A stretch of DNA of 64,000 bases from Micropterix aruncella. Lineage: Eukaryota > Arthropoda > Insecta > Lepidoptera > Micropterigidae. Every line of letters starts with the position of its first letter. Positions within the stretch are counted from its first letter, which is position 1. The stretch lies in assembly GCA_944548615.1 (NCBI GenBank), contig OX155980.1, forward strand, positions 543,926 through 607,925. Reading direction: 5' to 3'. The position numbers and the translations under genes are program-made. This document shows, piece after piece, positions 32,921-44,224 of this stretch. Under the pieces are notes generated by a model. The model saw nothing but the letters and a program-made list of their open reading frames with translations, made no database searches and was not told the DNA's origin.

Positions 32921-33172
32921 TGCCTTAGGGAATTCTAATATTCGAACTACTAATATAAATTCCTACTTACTATGTAACGTCCGTAGCCGCGTTAAAACAC
33001 TGGTTTCCGTCAGATCACTGAAGTTGAGCAGCGTTGGGCGTGGTCAGTACTTGAATGGGAGACTACCTGTGAACTGCCACGTGATGTTATAAGAGGCCGG
33101 CCCCTTGAAAGATAAATCTCTTTGCCTTAAAGGGTATAAAGATTTAAAAAAAACTACGTCAATGTACTCACT
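32921..33172 (+). repeat. 335-bp tandem unit 2 with 5S-like core (cut by a MITE)
   Basis: It has the same start phrase and the same 5S-like core as unit 1. Its downstream part (GATAAATCTCTTTGCCTTAA to AATGTACTCA) parallels unit 1 until the MITE at 33173. Confidence 0.75.
32972..33091 (+). pseudogene. 5S rRNA-like sequence, copy B
   Basis: This copy is better preserved than copy A. It has AACGTCCGTAGCCGCGTT, CAGATCACTGAAGTTGAGC, AGCGTTGGGCGTGGTCAGTA, CTTGAATGGGAGACTACCTG and CCACGTGATGTTAT. The internal promoter region is largely recognisable, but substitutions are spread throughout. Confidence 0.8.
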
Positions 33173-33473
33173 GGGCTCGATTGCGTTTCTTCTTGAACTA
33201 AAATCGGAAATTAGTCCGTGTAAACGAGACAGGGCAATACGTTAGAGCGGAGTGTGAGATGACCGGTTGTCACTTTTTCGCATTAAAACTGCCCGCTAAG
33301 GTCAAATCTTACACCGCACGAAATATGCTCGAATTTATTCGGACGAGTATAAGTTCGACAAGTAGTATTTATCCACGATCTTTTGTTTCATATTCCGCTC
33401 TAACGTATTGCTCTGTCTCGTTGGCTTGGACTAATTTTAGTTTTAGTTCACAAAGAAACGCAATCGGGCCCAC
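33173..33473 (+). mobile_element. MITE, 301 bp, TIR GGGCYCGATTGCGTTTC
   Basis: The left end reads GGGCTCGATTGCGTTTCTTC and the right end reads GAAACGCAATCGGGCCC. Imperfect inversion continues for about 100 bp (ACTAAAAT..., CGTTAGAGCGGA...). ACT flanks both sides, a possible 3-bp target duplication as in PIF/Harbinger elements. It sits inside the second 5S-like unit. The 73-aa frame inside is not a gene. Confidence 0.75.
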
Positions 33474-33529
33474 TATGTAAATGAATTTGTCTTTTTACAC
33501 GACTGCCCAACCAAAAAGGAGTCTAATGT

Positions 33530-33720
33530 GTTCAGGGTTCATATATGTATGTTTTTAGTTTCTTTATTGTGCCATAACTTCTAAACGCTTGAACGGATTT
33601 AGAAGTGTGTGCTATTGTTAGAATCGTTATGTCATCCCGAGTGCCATAGGGTACCTAAAGTGCTAAATAAATATCTAAATGTCCGAATGTCAATAAATTA
33701 GTCCTTAGTTTTTGTAGAGG
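33530..33720 (+). repeat. Dispersed repeat (same as 11996-12500)
   Basis: GCCATAACTTCTAAACGCTT, CATCCCGAGTGCCATAGGGT and CTAAATGTCCGAATGTC match the interrupted copy at 11996-12500. The family is not identified. Confidence 0.6.
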
Positions 33721-34254
33721 CAGTTGTGTTTCTAAATTTTAAAAATTATTGGTCTTGTTAGTTTATATTACCTTCAAAAACTTATAAATTCATTTCAACG
33801 AATAAAAATACCTTTTTGAAACATTTTTTGTTCAAATTTCATTTAGTCTAGAGATACTTTCAGGCAGCGAGCTATTGTTACATCCTGAAGCATTAAGGTG
33901 TAAGTAGCCGCTCGTGGAGCCGAAACACCTTGAAACCGCGGGTGGCTTTCACAACACATCCACAATTAAAAGAATGCTCCGCGCGAACACAAAGTGGCTT
34001 TTAGCGCTCTTTCACGGGAAACAATACCGCATTGAGTCATGCTAAAGACACAGCTAAAAAGGTATTTAAAGTGTAATGGCCGCCACGGTAAGCTGTTGTA
34101 CTTCTGCGCACTTTTGTGAGTTTCAATAAAATGTAACGAGTCGCTATTTACACATAAAGCGACAATTCGCTATTTATTAATTTCATTTGACACTTGACAT
34201 GTATTATTCAAAAAATGTTTCCCAAGCAAATCACCAAATGGTTGCGTTCAAAAA
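33721..34254. other. No gene recognised
   Basis: Mixed composition. No frame with a domain and no repeat boundary that I can place. Confidence 0.4.
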
Positions 34255-34770
34255 GTAGAGTAGAAATAAGGTACCTTGGAGTTATTGTAGATGATAAGCT
34301 CAACAGGATACTGCACCAAAAGTCCGCCAACTTATCCACATATTTAAGGTACTAAGGAGTGTAATCTCAAAACCCTTAATCAAAACCATCTATTATGCTT
34401 TAGTCAATAGTATACTTATGCTTTAGTCAATAGTATATGGGATCATCGGATGGGGTGGCGCGTCACTTTCAGCTCTAGATCCCTTGATTAAGGCTCAAAA
34501 GTCAATAATTAGGGTAATCAATAAAAAGCCTTTTAGGTTCTCCAGCGACCACTTATTTAAAGAGTTCCAAGTACTAGACATACGCCAATTTTATGTGAAA
34601 GTATCAACAATATTGTATTACACCCACACAGGATGTTATTAAATCTCACGCTATCAGAACACGCGCAGTTGCAGCAATGAAACATGATATCCCCCGTAAG
34701 AAAACTAAATTCGCCCAACGACATTTTTCTTTTCTAGCTGTCCGACTACACAATAGAATACATTCGGAAT
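34255..34770 (+). pseudogene. LINE RT C-terminal pseudogene
   Basis: With frameshifts the plus strand reads IRYLGVIVDDKLN, IIGWGGASLSALDPLIKAQK, IRVINKKPFRF and VLDIRQFYVK. Each parallels the 10496-11965 remnant (YLGIVIDQNLKW, IGWGGMARTNLDPLVKA, RVINKKPYRS, VLDVRQLYIR). A 16-bp duplication (ATGCTTTAGTCAATAG) lies near 34395-34430. Confidence 0.7.
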
Positions 34771-35514
34771 TAAAAGTGAAGAAGAAGAAGAAGAAAAATT
34801 ATTATTATGACGGAATGGTTGATTGAGCTAGGAAGGAACGAAACGGAGAAATTGGTTAATTATAGTGCTGTATAAGAATACCTAACTACATAAAATTACT
34901 ACTTTTATGTATATATGTAAAACATATGTATATGTATAGATTATATGTATAAATGTATATATGTATATATGTGTGATGTATGTATTTGATTGGTTTATTG
35001 TAAAATTTCTTTTTTAAGAATTCGTTTAAAGGATGACACTTTGATGAAAACATAAAAATAATAAAAGCCACTTACATAGCTGGAAGGTTTTCCCGAACTG
35101 GATTGGGAAATACTTATTTTAAATGAGATGTATGCCTGGATGAGCACCACTTTCGACAGTGCAATGTAGGTTTAATGGGATCCCTTTATCGCTAGCGAAC
35201 GATCGCCCTTCATCCACATCTCAATATGTGTATATATATATGTGTATGTGTATATATGATTATATAATATTGTTATGTATATTATGTTACTAAAATAGAT
35301 TAAGTATATGTAATATCTGTGTAAATATAGAGCTACCACATAAAACAATGCTACATTAAGTTACACTTAGCAACTAAAAAAAAAAAAGGAAAAAAGAATA
35401 CATAGGTAAATGTCTACCTTAGTACGAGCATCACTCTAGCAAGGTAGATTTTAATCTTATTAACCTAGTGTTTTAAATATGTGTGAAATGTTAATAAATA
35501 AATAAATAAACAAG
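34255..35514 (+). mobile_element. Decayed LINE remnant with AATA tail
   Basis: The coding remnant (34255-34770) is related to the LINE at 10022-11968. It is followed by AT-rich and TATG-repeat sequence and an AATAAATAAATAAATAAAC tail at 35492-35514. A 37-bp segment at about 35010-35045 also occurs between the two (TA)n arrays near 13970. Confidence 0.55.
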
Positions 35515-36224
35515 GGAATTGTATCCTGATATTATAAGAGAATGTTTAAGTGGCAACGTGTAATTAGTTTTATTTTTTAAACTTAATATTGTATGTTTCC
35601 ATAACGATATATTTTTTTAAAATATTTTGCAAATCGCCCATAAATCCCCCGGAACCGATTCATTTTCCGCAATATTCGCAACATCTCCGTAAGCCAAACT
35701 CATTCTTATCGCAAAACTATGGATACTACCGAGCATATCTCCGACTCGATTTAGGATACCTCCGTCCTTCCGACTTATCTATTATATTGTATTACAGCGG
35801 TAATTTAATATGAATTTCTCACGGTTCTGGGCGTGCTTTTGCCTTTCCAGTTTCACACTGGATCGGGTGGTCTCCAATATAGGTCGTTTCAATAGTGGCA
35901 TGACAACAGGTCTACCTCCGTTCTTCCATACTCTCCACACTCCTTCAATAATTAGTCAGAGTGCATAACCAAAACTTTTCATTATTTTAACCGAAAATTT
36001 ATAAAAAAAAGTGTACTATGTAATAAATACAACACTCCTGAACAGACTGTAGTCTAGTGGAGCTGATAAAATCCATCAAATCTTTACTTTATTTGCTTCG
36101 CAAACAATGATCAAGTATTTGCTCTTTTCTGCATTGTATTATTATTTATGTACACATTGTAATTTTTTATTTTGAATTTAAATAAATAAATAAAATTAAA
36201 AAAAAAAACAAATATAATTTACCT
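35515..36224. other. No gene; likely LINE tail at 36110-36200
   Basis: The end of this stretch (TTGAATTTAAATAAATAAAT, then an A-run) looks like another non-LTR 3' tail on the plus strand. The rest is unassigned. Confidence 0.4.
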
Positions 36225-36753
36225 TTTTTAATTTCTGACATAACCGTGCCACTTCGTGTCACTTCATGCCACTCAGGAAATGAGCCCTCCTTAACACAGG
36301 TGCTGCCTAACAAGGCGGGCTCGGTTGCACTTTCAAAATATACATATAAATAATTTATGCCGTTTTTAAACTGATCTCAGACAGATATATACCCAAATTT
36401 TGACGGTAAAAATTACGGGTTTATCCTACTACTATTATAAACGCGAAAGTTTGTAAGAATGTATGTATGGATGTTTGTTACTCTTTCACGCAAAAACTAC
36501 TGAATGGATTTTAATGAAACTTTACAATAATATAGCTTACACATCAGAATAACACATAGGCTACAATTTATAAAGATATATAGTTTTCTATCATCATTAT
36601 CATAATTTTCCATAACCACGCGGTTGAAATCGCGGGGCGCAGCTAGTGTAAAATATAACTTTAATACCGAAATTGTAAATATTTTTTTTCTTTTGTGCTC
36701 TTGCACTTGAATGTCTATGTAACCGATAAATGAATAAATAAATAAGTTTAAAA
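36225..36753 (+). mobile_element. Non-LTR 3' end split by a Helitron
   Basis: This second copy of the 31985-32275 sequence is found as 36225-36423 and 36647-36753. The gap is the 223-bp Helitron. It ends GAATAAATAAATAAG. Confidence 0.7.
36424..36646 (+). mobile_element. Non-autonomous Helitron, 223 bp
   Basis: It starts TCCTACTACTATTATAAACG after an A. It ends in a 7-bp hairpin (CGCGGTT-GA-AATCGCG, with one G-U pair), then GGGCGCAGCTAG before a T. TC...CTAG ends, a 3' hairpin, an A^T target and no target duplication are the Helitron hallmarks. Confidence 0.9.
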
Positions 36754-36811
36754 ATATTTACTGCATTTAGTGCTAATTTAGAAATATTTAGTATGTACCT
36801 ACATCCTACTA

Positions 36812-37174
36812 TCCTACTACTATTATAAACGCGAAAGTTTGTAAGAATGTATGTATGGATGTTTGTTACTCTTTCACGCAAAAACTACTAAATGGATTTT
36901 GATGAAACTTTACAATAATATAGCTTACACATCAGAATATCACATAGGATACTCTAATTCACACTATAACTTATAAAGATATAGTGTGAATTATTGAAAA
37001 TATAACGATAAGTGTCGAGTAAGTAGGAAAAAAATCTGCCATCTGCGAGCTATTCTGGCGTGCGCCGCAAAAACCGTTGGAGTTACACGTATATAATGTA
37101 TAATTATTTGTTTCTATTAGTAGTATTATCACAATATCCATCACCACGTGAGTGAAACCGCAGGGCGCAGCTAG
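36812..37174 (+). mobile_element. Non-autonomous Helitron, 363 bp
   Basis: Same family as 36424-36646, with the same first ~150 bp and GGGCGCAGCTAG end. It has extra internal sequence (about 36955-37110) and a weaker 3' hairpin. Confidence 0.88.
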
Positions 37175-37224
37175 TACTAAATAAAATCGTACAGAAAATA
37201 TATTTACTAAGTTTTAACAATCTG

Positions 37225-37694
37225 TTAACACGTTGAACGCCAAACTAAAAACCACGTTTAGCCCAGTGGTCCGCGGCGGACACCTTGTGACTGCCAGTAT
37301 ATCGGGTCCAAGGGGCCGTAGGACACCATGTGTCCGCATGCCCTTGATCACTTCCAAAGCCTGTCGGCGGCCAACGGACAGCATTTCGACTGACTTTACT
37401 AAGGCAAGTGACCCGCTCGGCCCCACAGTACAACCTGACCACTTAGCACAAAAAAGGAAAAACGGTTGGACATTCTCACCGGCCGAGACGGACACTGGTG
37501 TCTGTCATTTGACATCTCGGAAAATAATGAGTAAATCGCTGTTTCCGTAAGTCACCCATTATTTTTGAGTTATTTACTGATTTTTTTTTTGCGACACTCA
37601 ACGACTTTTGGGCGATTCTAGATTTATTGGTGCGGCCCCGGCGGAAAGTATGCTGTCGGACACATGGTGTACGTCATGGCGTTCAACGTGTTAA
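37225..37694 (+). mobile_element. piggyBac-like TTAA miniature element, 470 bp
   Basis: Perfect 18-bp inverted ends, TTAACACGTTGAACGCCA at 37225-37242 and its reverse complement at 37677-37694. TTAA lies at both borders. The GC-rich interior has open frames on both strands (for example 37233-37550) without a domain, so I do not call them genes. This family is distinct from the one at 5527-6226. Confidence 0.88.
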
Positions 37695-38825
37695 GAATTT
37701 ACTGAATTAAATTGAATTTAGTTGCCTTGCAATAAAAACCGTTATGCAGCCGTAACGATTGAGGGATTGCATACCACGGCATGCTCTTACAATGGACGAG
37801 AGACGGTTCTCGCGAAGAGGCAGGGATATATTGCGGAGAATTTATCTAGAAAATAATAATACGGCGGTCGCGACCGGCTCACCGAGCGCCGCTTGACATT
37901 GAATGATATCGCGATGTGTACGGCGTTGTCGAACACGAAATTCCGGCATGCTTTCGTTGCTTTCGGCGAGCCAACGGTCGTTCGTACTCGTAAATAGGAC
38001 CATTCATAATTATTCATATTCCTGGTTGACTTGTGCATCGCAGCTGCGACGCTGGACTGGGAACTGTGCGACGATCGCGATCGCGTATGCTACGACGTGC
38101 CACGAGACCACAGTCCCCCGATGAGCTGGTTGAAGATCCGTAATGTTGAGGACCTGAAGTGTACGAATCTTGAGTATGAGATTCTCGTCTCGTTTCTTGA
38201 GTATCGCTAGTCTCGTATCATATCAATGACCTCAAATATGAAAAAAATACACAGAAAAAAATACACAACCATAGGAGTTTGTAAATGAATTTACTATAAG
38301 CATTAGATTGATCAACTCCATAGTACTTTTTGGCACCCCTTCTGCGTCGGCGACATGCAGGTATCGCTGTTAGCTTTGACTGCGAAACTAATAGTAATTT
38401 AATTGGCCATATATGATAACATTGATAATTAATGTTTTTTTTATAAAAACTGATTGTCACTTCTTTATTTGCTTATTACTAATCAACATTACAGTAAAAC
38501 AAAGGCATTGAAAAGTAAAACTAATAAAGATATCGCCGTATTTATACAATAGTATCATATAAGAATAAACAATTAATAGCCTGCAATTTAAACTAGTGAG
38601 GGTTGGCGGTAAAAATATCAAAATCTGGTGCCATCTGAGTAAATTTCATTTAAGCGACGCAAAGGACGTGCCAACAAGTTTTACCTCGTAAGGTTAGTGC
38701 GCAAGAATGGCTCCGCGAAAGAATGGAAAAAAAAATAATGGAAGAGGTGATTACTTAAAATACAATAATCAAATAATAAATAATAATCAATACAATAACA
38801 GTAAATGTAAATAGTGCATTTGATA
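37695..38825. other. No gene recognised
   Basis: A GC-richer part (37795-38130, with GCGACGATCGCGATCGCG) is followed by AT-rich DNA. No domain-bearing frame is seen. Confidence 0.4.
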
Positions 38826-39470
38826 CTGTAAAAACGTCTCTTGACCTTTTATTAACTTTCCGTAATAGGAATGATAAAAGTTTTAAATTCGCAGAAACGA
38901 CTCCCCAAGAAATAATAAACGTTAGTAAATTATTAAAAAATAAAAACTCTACCGATCTCTGGTCAATGTCGACAAAAATCCTGAAAAACTCTGTGGCGGT
39001 AGTAGCTGAACATTTGAGTACACTTTTTAATATGTGTTTTGACTGTGGAGTATTTCCTTGTAAAATGAAATTGGCAAAAGTGATTCCTGTCTATAAAAAA
39101 GGTGCTCGCGAGGACAAAAATAACTATCGTCCAATATCACTTTTGCCAACTTTTAGTAAAATTTTTGAAAAAATTATTTTACAGCAAATTAGCAATTTCT
39201 TCGCTATAAATAAGATCTTAACTCTGAAACAATTCGGGTTCCGCAAGTCGTTGTCCACAATAGATGCGATTGCGGGTCTTATGGAAAAGTTGCTCTCCAG
39301 CCTGGATAAGTCGGAAAAAACTGTGGGTTTATTCTGTGATCTATCCAAGGCCTTTGATTGCGTCGATCACACCATCTTGCTATGTAAACTCGAGCATTAT
39401 GGCGTTCGAGGCAGGGAACTAAACCTGATAGAGTCTTATTTGCAAGGACGAACGCAAGTAACTAAAATAC
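38826..39470 (+). pseudogene. LINE reverse transcriptase, first half
   Basis: The plus frame starts upstream of the first Met (NSAFDTVKTSLDLLLTFRNR) and includes KVIPVYKKGAREDKNNYRPI, LKQFGFRKSLSTIDAI and the motif A segment FCDLSKAFDCVDH. It is cut after GRTQVTKI by the nested insertion. It would continue at ITQGVPQGS near 40420. Confidence 0.88.
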
Positions 39471-40402
39471 AAAATATTCAGTATTTTCAGTATTCAGTAT
39501 TCAGTTTATTTATTCAGAATATACAATAACAGCATGAATTAGGAATTAAAGCTAATTATCGCATATTAGAATTCGTCAGTTTATATGTAGATATAAAACT
39601 ATTTAAGCATAAATATTAATTCAACAATAGCATTGACTAAAGTCGGCTTTACACGACAGACAAATATTTTTTTTTAAAAAAAATTATAAAGCTGAATCCA
39701 TGTACATGAGTATACATATAAAATAGATTATTATTATAAGAATATTAATAGTCATCAAGCACTTTATACAAAAAATAATCACACAATTGGAAGTATCGAA
39801 ACAAAATTGGAAAAAAACAACGTATGTATATGATCAGGTATGTTACATTACACATTGTAATCTACATATTAAATATTAAATTCATAATATTATAATTAAA
39901 TAATAAAAACTAAAATGAGGTACCTGAAAGTTACATATTAATGTTATTCCCATTTCAAAGAATTGGCATGCTCAAAAAAATCACCCAGCTTATAGAAAGC
40001 ATGTGTGGATTGCAGCTTTTGTTTTATAAATCTTTTAAACGCCTTTGTTTCCATCTTCCTTGTGGAGAGTGGTAGCTGGTTAAAGAGCTTATAGCTCAAA
40101 TATCCAAAGGACTTTTGTGTCTGCGTAAGGCGTACTTTAGGCAGGATAACGTCATCACGTCTGCGTGTATTGTTGGAGTGCATATTCCCGTTTACCTCTT
40201 GTTCGTTAATATTTGATTTAGCATATAGTAGACATTGTAAAATATATTCAGACGTAAAAGTCAGTATTTTGTACTTAAGAAAATATGGTTCGCAGTGCGT
40301 GTCACGGGATACTCCTGCAATTGCTCTCAATGCACTTTTCTGTAAAATGAAAACCCTAGAACTGTCTGTGGCATTCCCCCATATCAGTATACCATAAGTC
40401 AT
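39471..40402 (-). mobile_element. Nested 5'-truncated LINE copy
   Basis: Minus-strand copy of the 6560-8161 element. The TATTCAG-repeat tail lies at 39475-39515, the 3' UTR at about 39515-39945, and the coding end at 39950-40402 starts within MTYGILIWGNATDSS. I noticed only a few substitutions over the shared ~900 bp. Confidence 0.92.
39950..40402 (-). pseudogene. LINE ORF2 C-terminus (nested copy)
   Basis: About 150 residues, nearly identical to the end of the 7032-8159 protein, including RAIAGVSRDTHCEPYFLKYK and HSNNTRRRDDVILPKVRL. It lacks all RT catalytic motifs. The frame upstream of 40402 is host LINE sequence. Confidence 0.88.
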
Positions 40403-40403
40403 T

Positions 40404-41361
40404 TGTTGTAAACCCCAGTTAATTACGCAAGGAGTGCCACAAGGCTCTATCCTGGGTCCATTTCTTTTCCTTGTGTATATAAATGACATACCAGATTGCG
40501 TGATATCAGATAATGACGAAATTACCCTTTATGCAGATGATACTTCTCTAATTTTCAGTGATGCAAACTTAGATACTTTAATCAAGCGAATTGATGCCAC
40601 GGTGAAAAAGCTGGGTACTTGGTTCCACGTAAACCGACTATCCCTTAATGCCTCTAAATCAAATTCAATTCATTTCTCTCTTCGGCCTTCCCGAGATAAC
40701 GTCATTAGCATCCGCTATGGTGAAAATAACATTGAAAATGTTGACCATGTAAAATTTTTAGGTATCCATTTAGACAGTAAACTCCAATGGTCAACTCATT
40801 TGGATGAATTGAGCGGAAAATAAGTAGTGCCACGTTTGCTATTAAAAAAATTAAAATGTTGTGCGGCTTTGAAGCCGCAAAGTCTGTATACTTTGCATAT
40901 TTCCACTCCTTACTAAGTTATGGTCTCATGTTTTGGGGAATGACGGCAAATTCGGTAAGAATCTTTAGACTTCAAAAAAGAGCGATTCGCAATTTATTTA
41001 CCATATCATCGCTAACATCTTGCAGGCCGTATTTCGTTGAATCTGGTATCATGACAATGTATGCCGCTTATATATACCAGGGTGTTATGTACGCACGAAA
41101 AAATATCAGCACCACTCCAACAAATTCGGATGTTCATTCGCACAACACGCGAAACAAACAAGACTTGCGTCCTTGCAAAGTGCGACTAAGTAAGGTTAGA
41201 AATAGTTTCCTGTATCAGTCCAATATATTTTATAACAAGATTCCATTGTGCGTCAGGGGTCTGAGACATTCAATTTAAGAGCAAGGTCCAGGATATACTT
41301 ATTAAGAACCCAATGTATTCTGTTAAGGACTTTGAGAGTATTGATTTTCCTAATCTTCTAT
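40404..41361 (+). pseudogene. LINE reverse transcriptase, second half
   Basis: It continues the 38826-39470 protein with GVPQGSILGPFLFLVYIND, the catalytic LYADDTSLIF and VKFLGIHLDSKLQWSTH. A 1-bp loss in the A-run near 40818 shifts the frame, after which MLCGFEAAKSVYFAYFHS and HSHNTRNKQDLRPCKVRL follow. Another shift near 41270 is needed to reach the natural end, KVQDILIKNPMY to the TAA at 41359-41361. Confidence 0.88.
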
Positions 41362-41812
41362 AATTATTTATATTACAATCTTTTCTTATTTTTGTTTTTT
41401 TTTTTATTTTATAAATTTGATTATTTACATTACTATTTACATTACAAGCATTGATTATCAAAGATGGATTATAATATAAAAAAATATATTGACCATTTCT
41501 ATTGCGACATTGTTATTGATTTAATTTTATATTTTTTATAATCTTAATTTTACTGTTTTATAACCGACTCTTCGTTTTTATACTTTGACTATCTGCAGTA
41601 TTTAAGCAGTTCCAATTATTTTAAAAAGATCTTAAATCTTTATTTTAAATTGAAATATTAATTGTTTTACAATTAAAAAATAATGGTCGATATTTAAAAA
41701 AAATATTATACCACATAAGGTATAATACCAGTTACTCAACTTGACTATACCAAGAGTAGGGATTCCTACCAACTGGCTTATTTAAATAAATAAAAAATAA
41801 ATAAAATGAAAA

Positions 41813-42079
41813 AGAAAAATTCTGAAACATGCGTAATTAAAAACAATGTCAATAAAATCTAAAGCTTAGTGCGAAAGTATAGTCATAAAATGGTTATTTA
41901 TAATCAAGCAATTGTGGACGCAATATCATAAAAGTCGTCCAGTTTATAAAAGGGCATGTTTGACTTACTGATATTTCGAGCAGATTTTATATGCTGCCAT
42001 CTCAAGTCTTCTCGGTGATGACGGCAAAGCATTGAACAATTTAAAACTAATATATAAAAATGTTTATTGATATTTAGTC
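41813..42079. other. No gene recognised
   Basis: Mixed AT-rich sequence between LINE remnants. Confidence 0.4.
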
Positions 42080-42215
42080 AAGCGTACTTTAGGCAATAAC
42101 ACATTGTTTTTATGTCGCGTATTATGGCTATGTCTAGTGGAGTGAAGCTCGCAATTTAAAAGATTCTCTTTGGCGTATAAGAGGCACTGATATATATGTA
42201 CATGGACGACATGGT
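42080..42215 (-). pseudogene. LINE ORF2 C-terminal scrap
   Basis: The minus strand reads YQCLLYAKENLLNCELHSTR and HSHNTRHKNNVLLPKVRLTK. This parallels LQCLLYAKSNINEQ and HSHNTRRRDDVILPRVRLTQ in the 7032-8159 protein. It is a related but older element. Nothing else of it is recognisable. Confidence 0.75.
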
Positions 42216-42399
42216 AAGGATACCAGCTTTAACTTCAGCAATGATGCTAATAATGTAGGTAGACGTTTTGAAATGATCCCAGCGACATCTAACTCCATGT
42301 ATCATTTGTAAGGTGGAAGTCACGAGGCGAACGCTCCGGTCGTTCGATTCCACGTATTCATTAGCGTTTCGGCTCCGAGCATATTTCGATGATTATTCA

Positions 42400-43135
42400 T
42401 ATATGCAACGTTCGATTCTCGTGCGCTACCGGCGCAGACGGTGCTCTCCTGCGGGAACGTCTCCAGCTAACAAACTTCCATTCAATTTCTGCGCATCAAA
42501 CGCACGACGCCCTGCAAACTAATGGCATTAGCCACTACAAGCTAATCATCCCAGGGGCGGTTAGCGAAGAAGTCCTAAGCTCTGAGATTCTCGAATTAGA
42601 TTCCATTAGATGGTGCCACTCCAGCCAGAAGTCAGTCACCGGTATACAATTTCTTCGGGGACCTAACGAGACTGTTCAGATTGGTTCTGATGAACCGCCT
42701 GTGTTTTCTATGAACGATCCAACTCACGATTCAGTCCCCACGGTTCAGGGCGAACGAAAGAGTTTAAACCCTAACCTGGAAAGGATCGCTGCGAACTTTG
42801 CCTTCAGTTGTAATCTACAGTCGTAGATATTTGAGATCGGAAGCTCCAATTCAGGGAAACATCAAGGTGGAACTGGGCAACAGGGGGGGGGGGGGGGGTC
42901 GACTACAATGGGCGAACCGGTCACCTCAGGAACTTTGAACTATATTAGATCGTTCAATCTCCTGTGAGGTGAGTGCAGAAGACTTGGGGACGAAAACAGT
43001 CCAATGTCCAATTGCCGCGAGATATCCAGGCTAATCAATAACGGCCCGACACTCGCGCTCTTACTGCCAGTTGCAACCAGATTACTCCGGTCTTTCGACT
43101 GGTTACAGGTTCGAGGTCGCTTGCGCGGTCCTCCC
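42400..43135 (-). repeat. GC-rich repeat unit(s), reverse strand
   Basis: In reverse order it shows GACTACAATGGGCGAACCGG, ACTCGCGCTCTTACTGCC and GAGGTCGCTTGCGCGGTC. The upstream part includes CCAACTCACGATTCAGTCCC. A 17-base G run lies at about 42882-42898. The 145-aa frame at 42389-42826 lies in the repeat. Confidence 0.7.
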
Positions 43136-43480
43136 GGATGGTGGAACTAGCCAGTTTGGGCAACGAGCGGCGTTTACCAATTGACTGTGCGCTCCGGCGA
43201 ATAACCGTGGGAGTCTGAAAAAGTATATATCTTAGCAGTATCATCTATCCTTAGAAACGATCCGTTGGATGCCAATCCCGTGTGATATTAGCGGGCAAAG
43301 GGCACCTTGGTCCGCGATAAATTGGAACTGAATTACCGCTTATGTCATGTAGAGGTCGCGCACGCGACCTCGAATCTGTAACCAGACTGTATGATGGAGG
43401 AATCCATCCAAGTTTGGTAGTAACGGAGCGAGGATTGCCTGCTGCTGATCTTCCTAGTGCCTCTTGGTTCACCTATTTTA
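43136..43480 (-). repeat. GC-rich repeat unit, partial, reverse strand
   Basis: CAATTGACTGTGCGCTCCGG, GGCAAAGGGCACCTTGGTCC and GGTCGCGCACGCGACCTCGA are reversed or rearranged family landmarks. The order appears locally scrambled. Confidence 0.55.
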
Positions 43481-43519
43481 TACTATAAAAGAAATCGATA
43501 ACGTTAGACCATTTTTTTT

Positions 43520-44095
43520 GGAGATGATGTAGTCCTTCAAGCACCCTGCCCCCCCCCCACACCTTAACATTGCAATAAAAATGTAAGACCTAAGGGCAGT
43601 TGGGCGGTGTCGACTACAACGGGCGAACCCATCACCCCAGGCTGGTACAACTACATGCGATCGTTCTTTCAGCCGTGGGATGAGCGTAGAAGACATAGAC
43701 AATGTCAGTTCACTATCTAGCTCCGCTAACTAACCCGCTCGGCACCAGATAGATAACCCAGCGGGCAGACCAAGCGCCCTCGCTACTATTTTTGGACACA
43801 TTTCACTGTGCTGCCAACTGGTTACACGTTCGTAATCGCTTGCGCGGTGCTCTACCTTGTGTAGCGGTGATTCGGCGTCTACCGAATTACCACAAAGTAA
43901 TAAACCGCCCCCGCTCTACAGGAAACAAAGTCGTTTCCAGACTTCCCCGGCTATCTGTCGGAATTCACAATCGATTGGCTAACGCCGCACGGTGCGCAAA
44001 TCATCCAGGAGCGCCCGAAGTACGATTCCCAGGGGAACTGGTCCGCAGGAACAGAGTCCTACCCGGGCTTGCATTTCTGTTCGGAGGTTGCAAGT
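43520..44095 (-). repeat. GC-rich repeat unit, reverse strand
   Basis: GTGTCGACTACAACGGGCGA, CGTAATCGCTTGCGCGGTGC, CGATTGGCTAACGCCGCACG and AGAGTCCTACCCGGGCTTGC are landmarks in reverse complement order. The 110-aa frame at 43792-44124 is a repeat frame. Confidence 0.75.
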
Positions 44096-44224
44096 GTAAT
44101 GCTGCTGCATTACCCTATACTTAGAAAGTATACCACTATAGTCTAATACTTATAAAATATTTAATCTAGTTAAGCAAATCCACTCATCGTATAAACTTGC
44201 CGTGCAATCGACGTCTATAGTCGC

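Larger units (their letters stand above)
38826..41812 (+). mobile_element. LINE split by a younger LINE insertion
   Basis: The coding remnant runs 38826-39470 and resumes at 40404-41361. A 3' UTR and an AAATAAATAAAAAATAAAT tail follow to about 41812. The interruption (39471-40402) is a minus-strand copy of the 6560-8161 LINE, so this element is the older of the two. It lacks the endonuclease region. Confidence 0.9.

Noticed and set aside
37233..37550. 105-aa frame in the TTAA element as a transposase
   Set aside because: Far shorter than piggyBac transposases and without a DDD motif. The opposite strand is equally open because of GC content.
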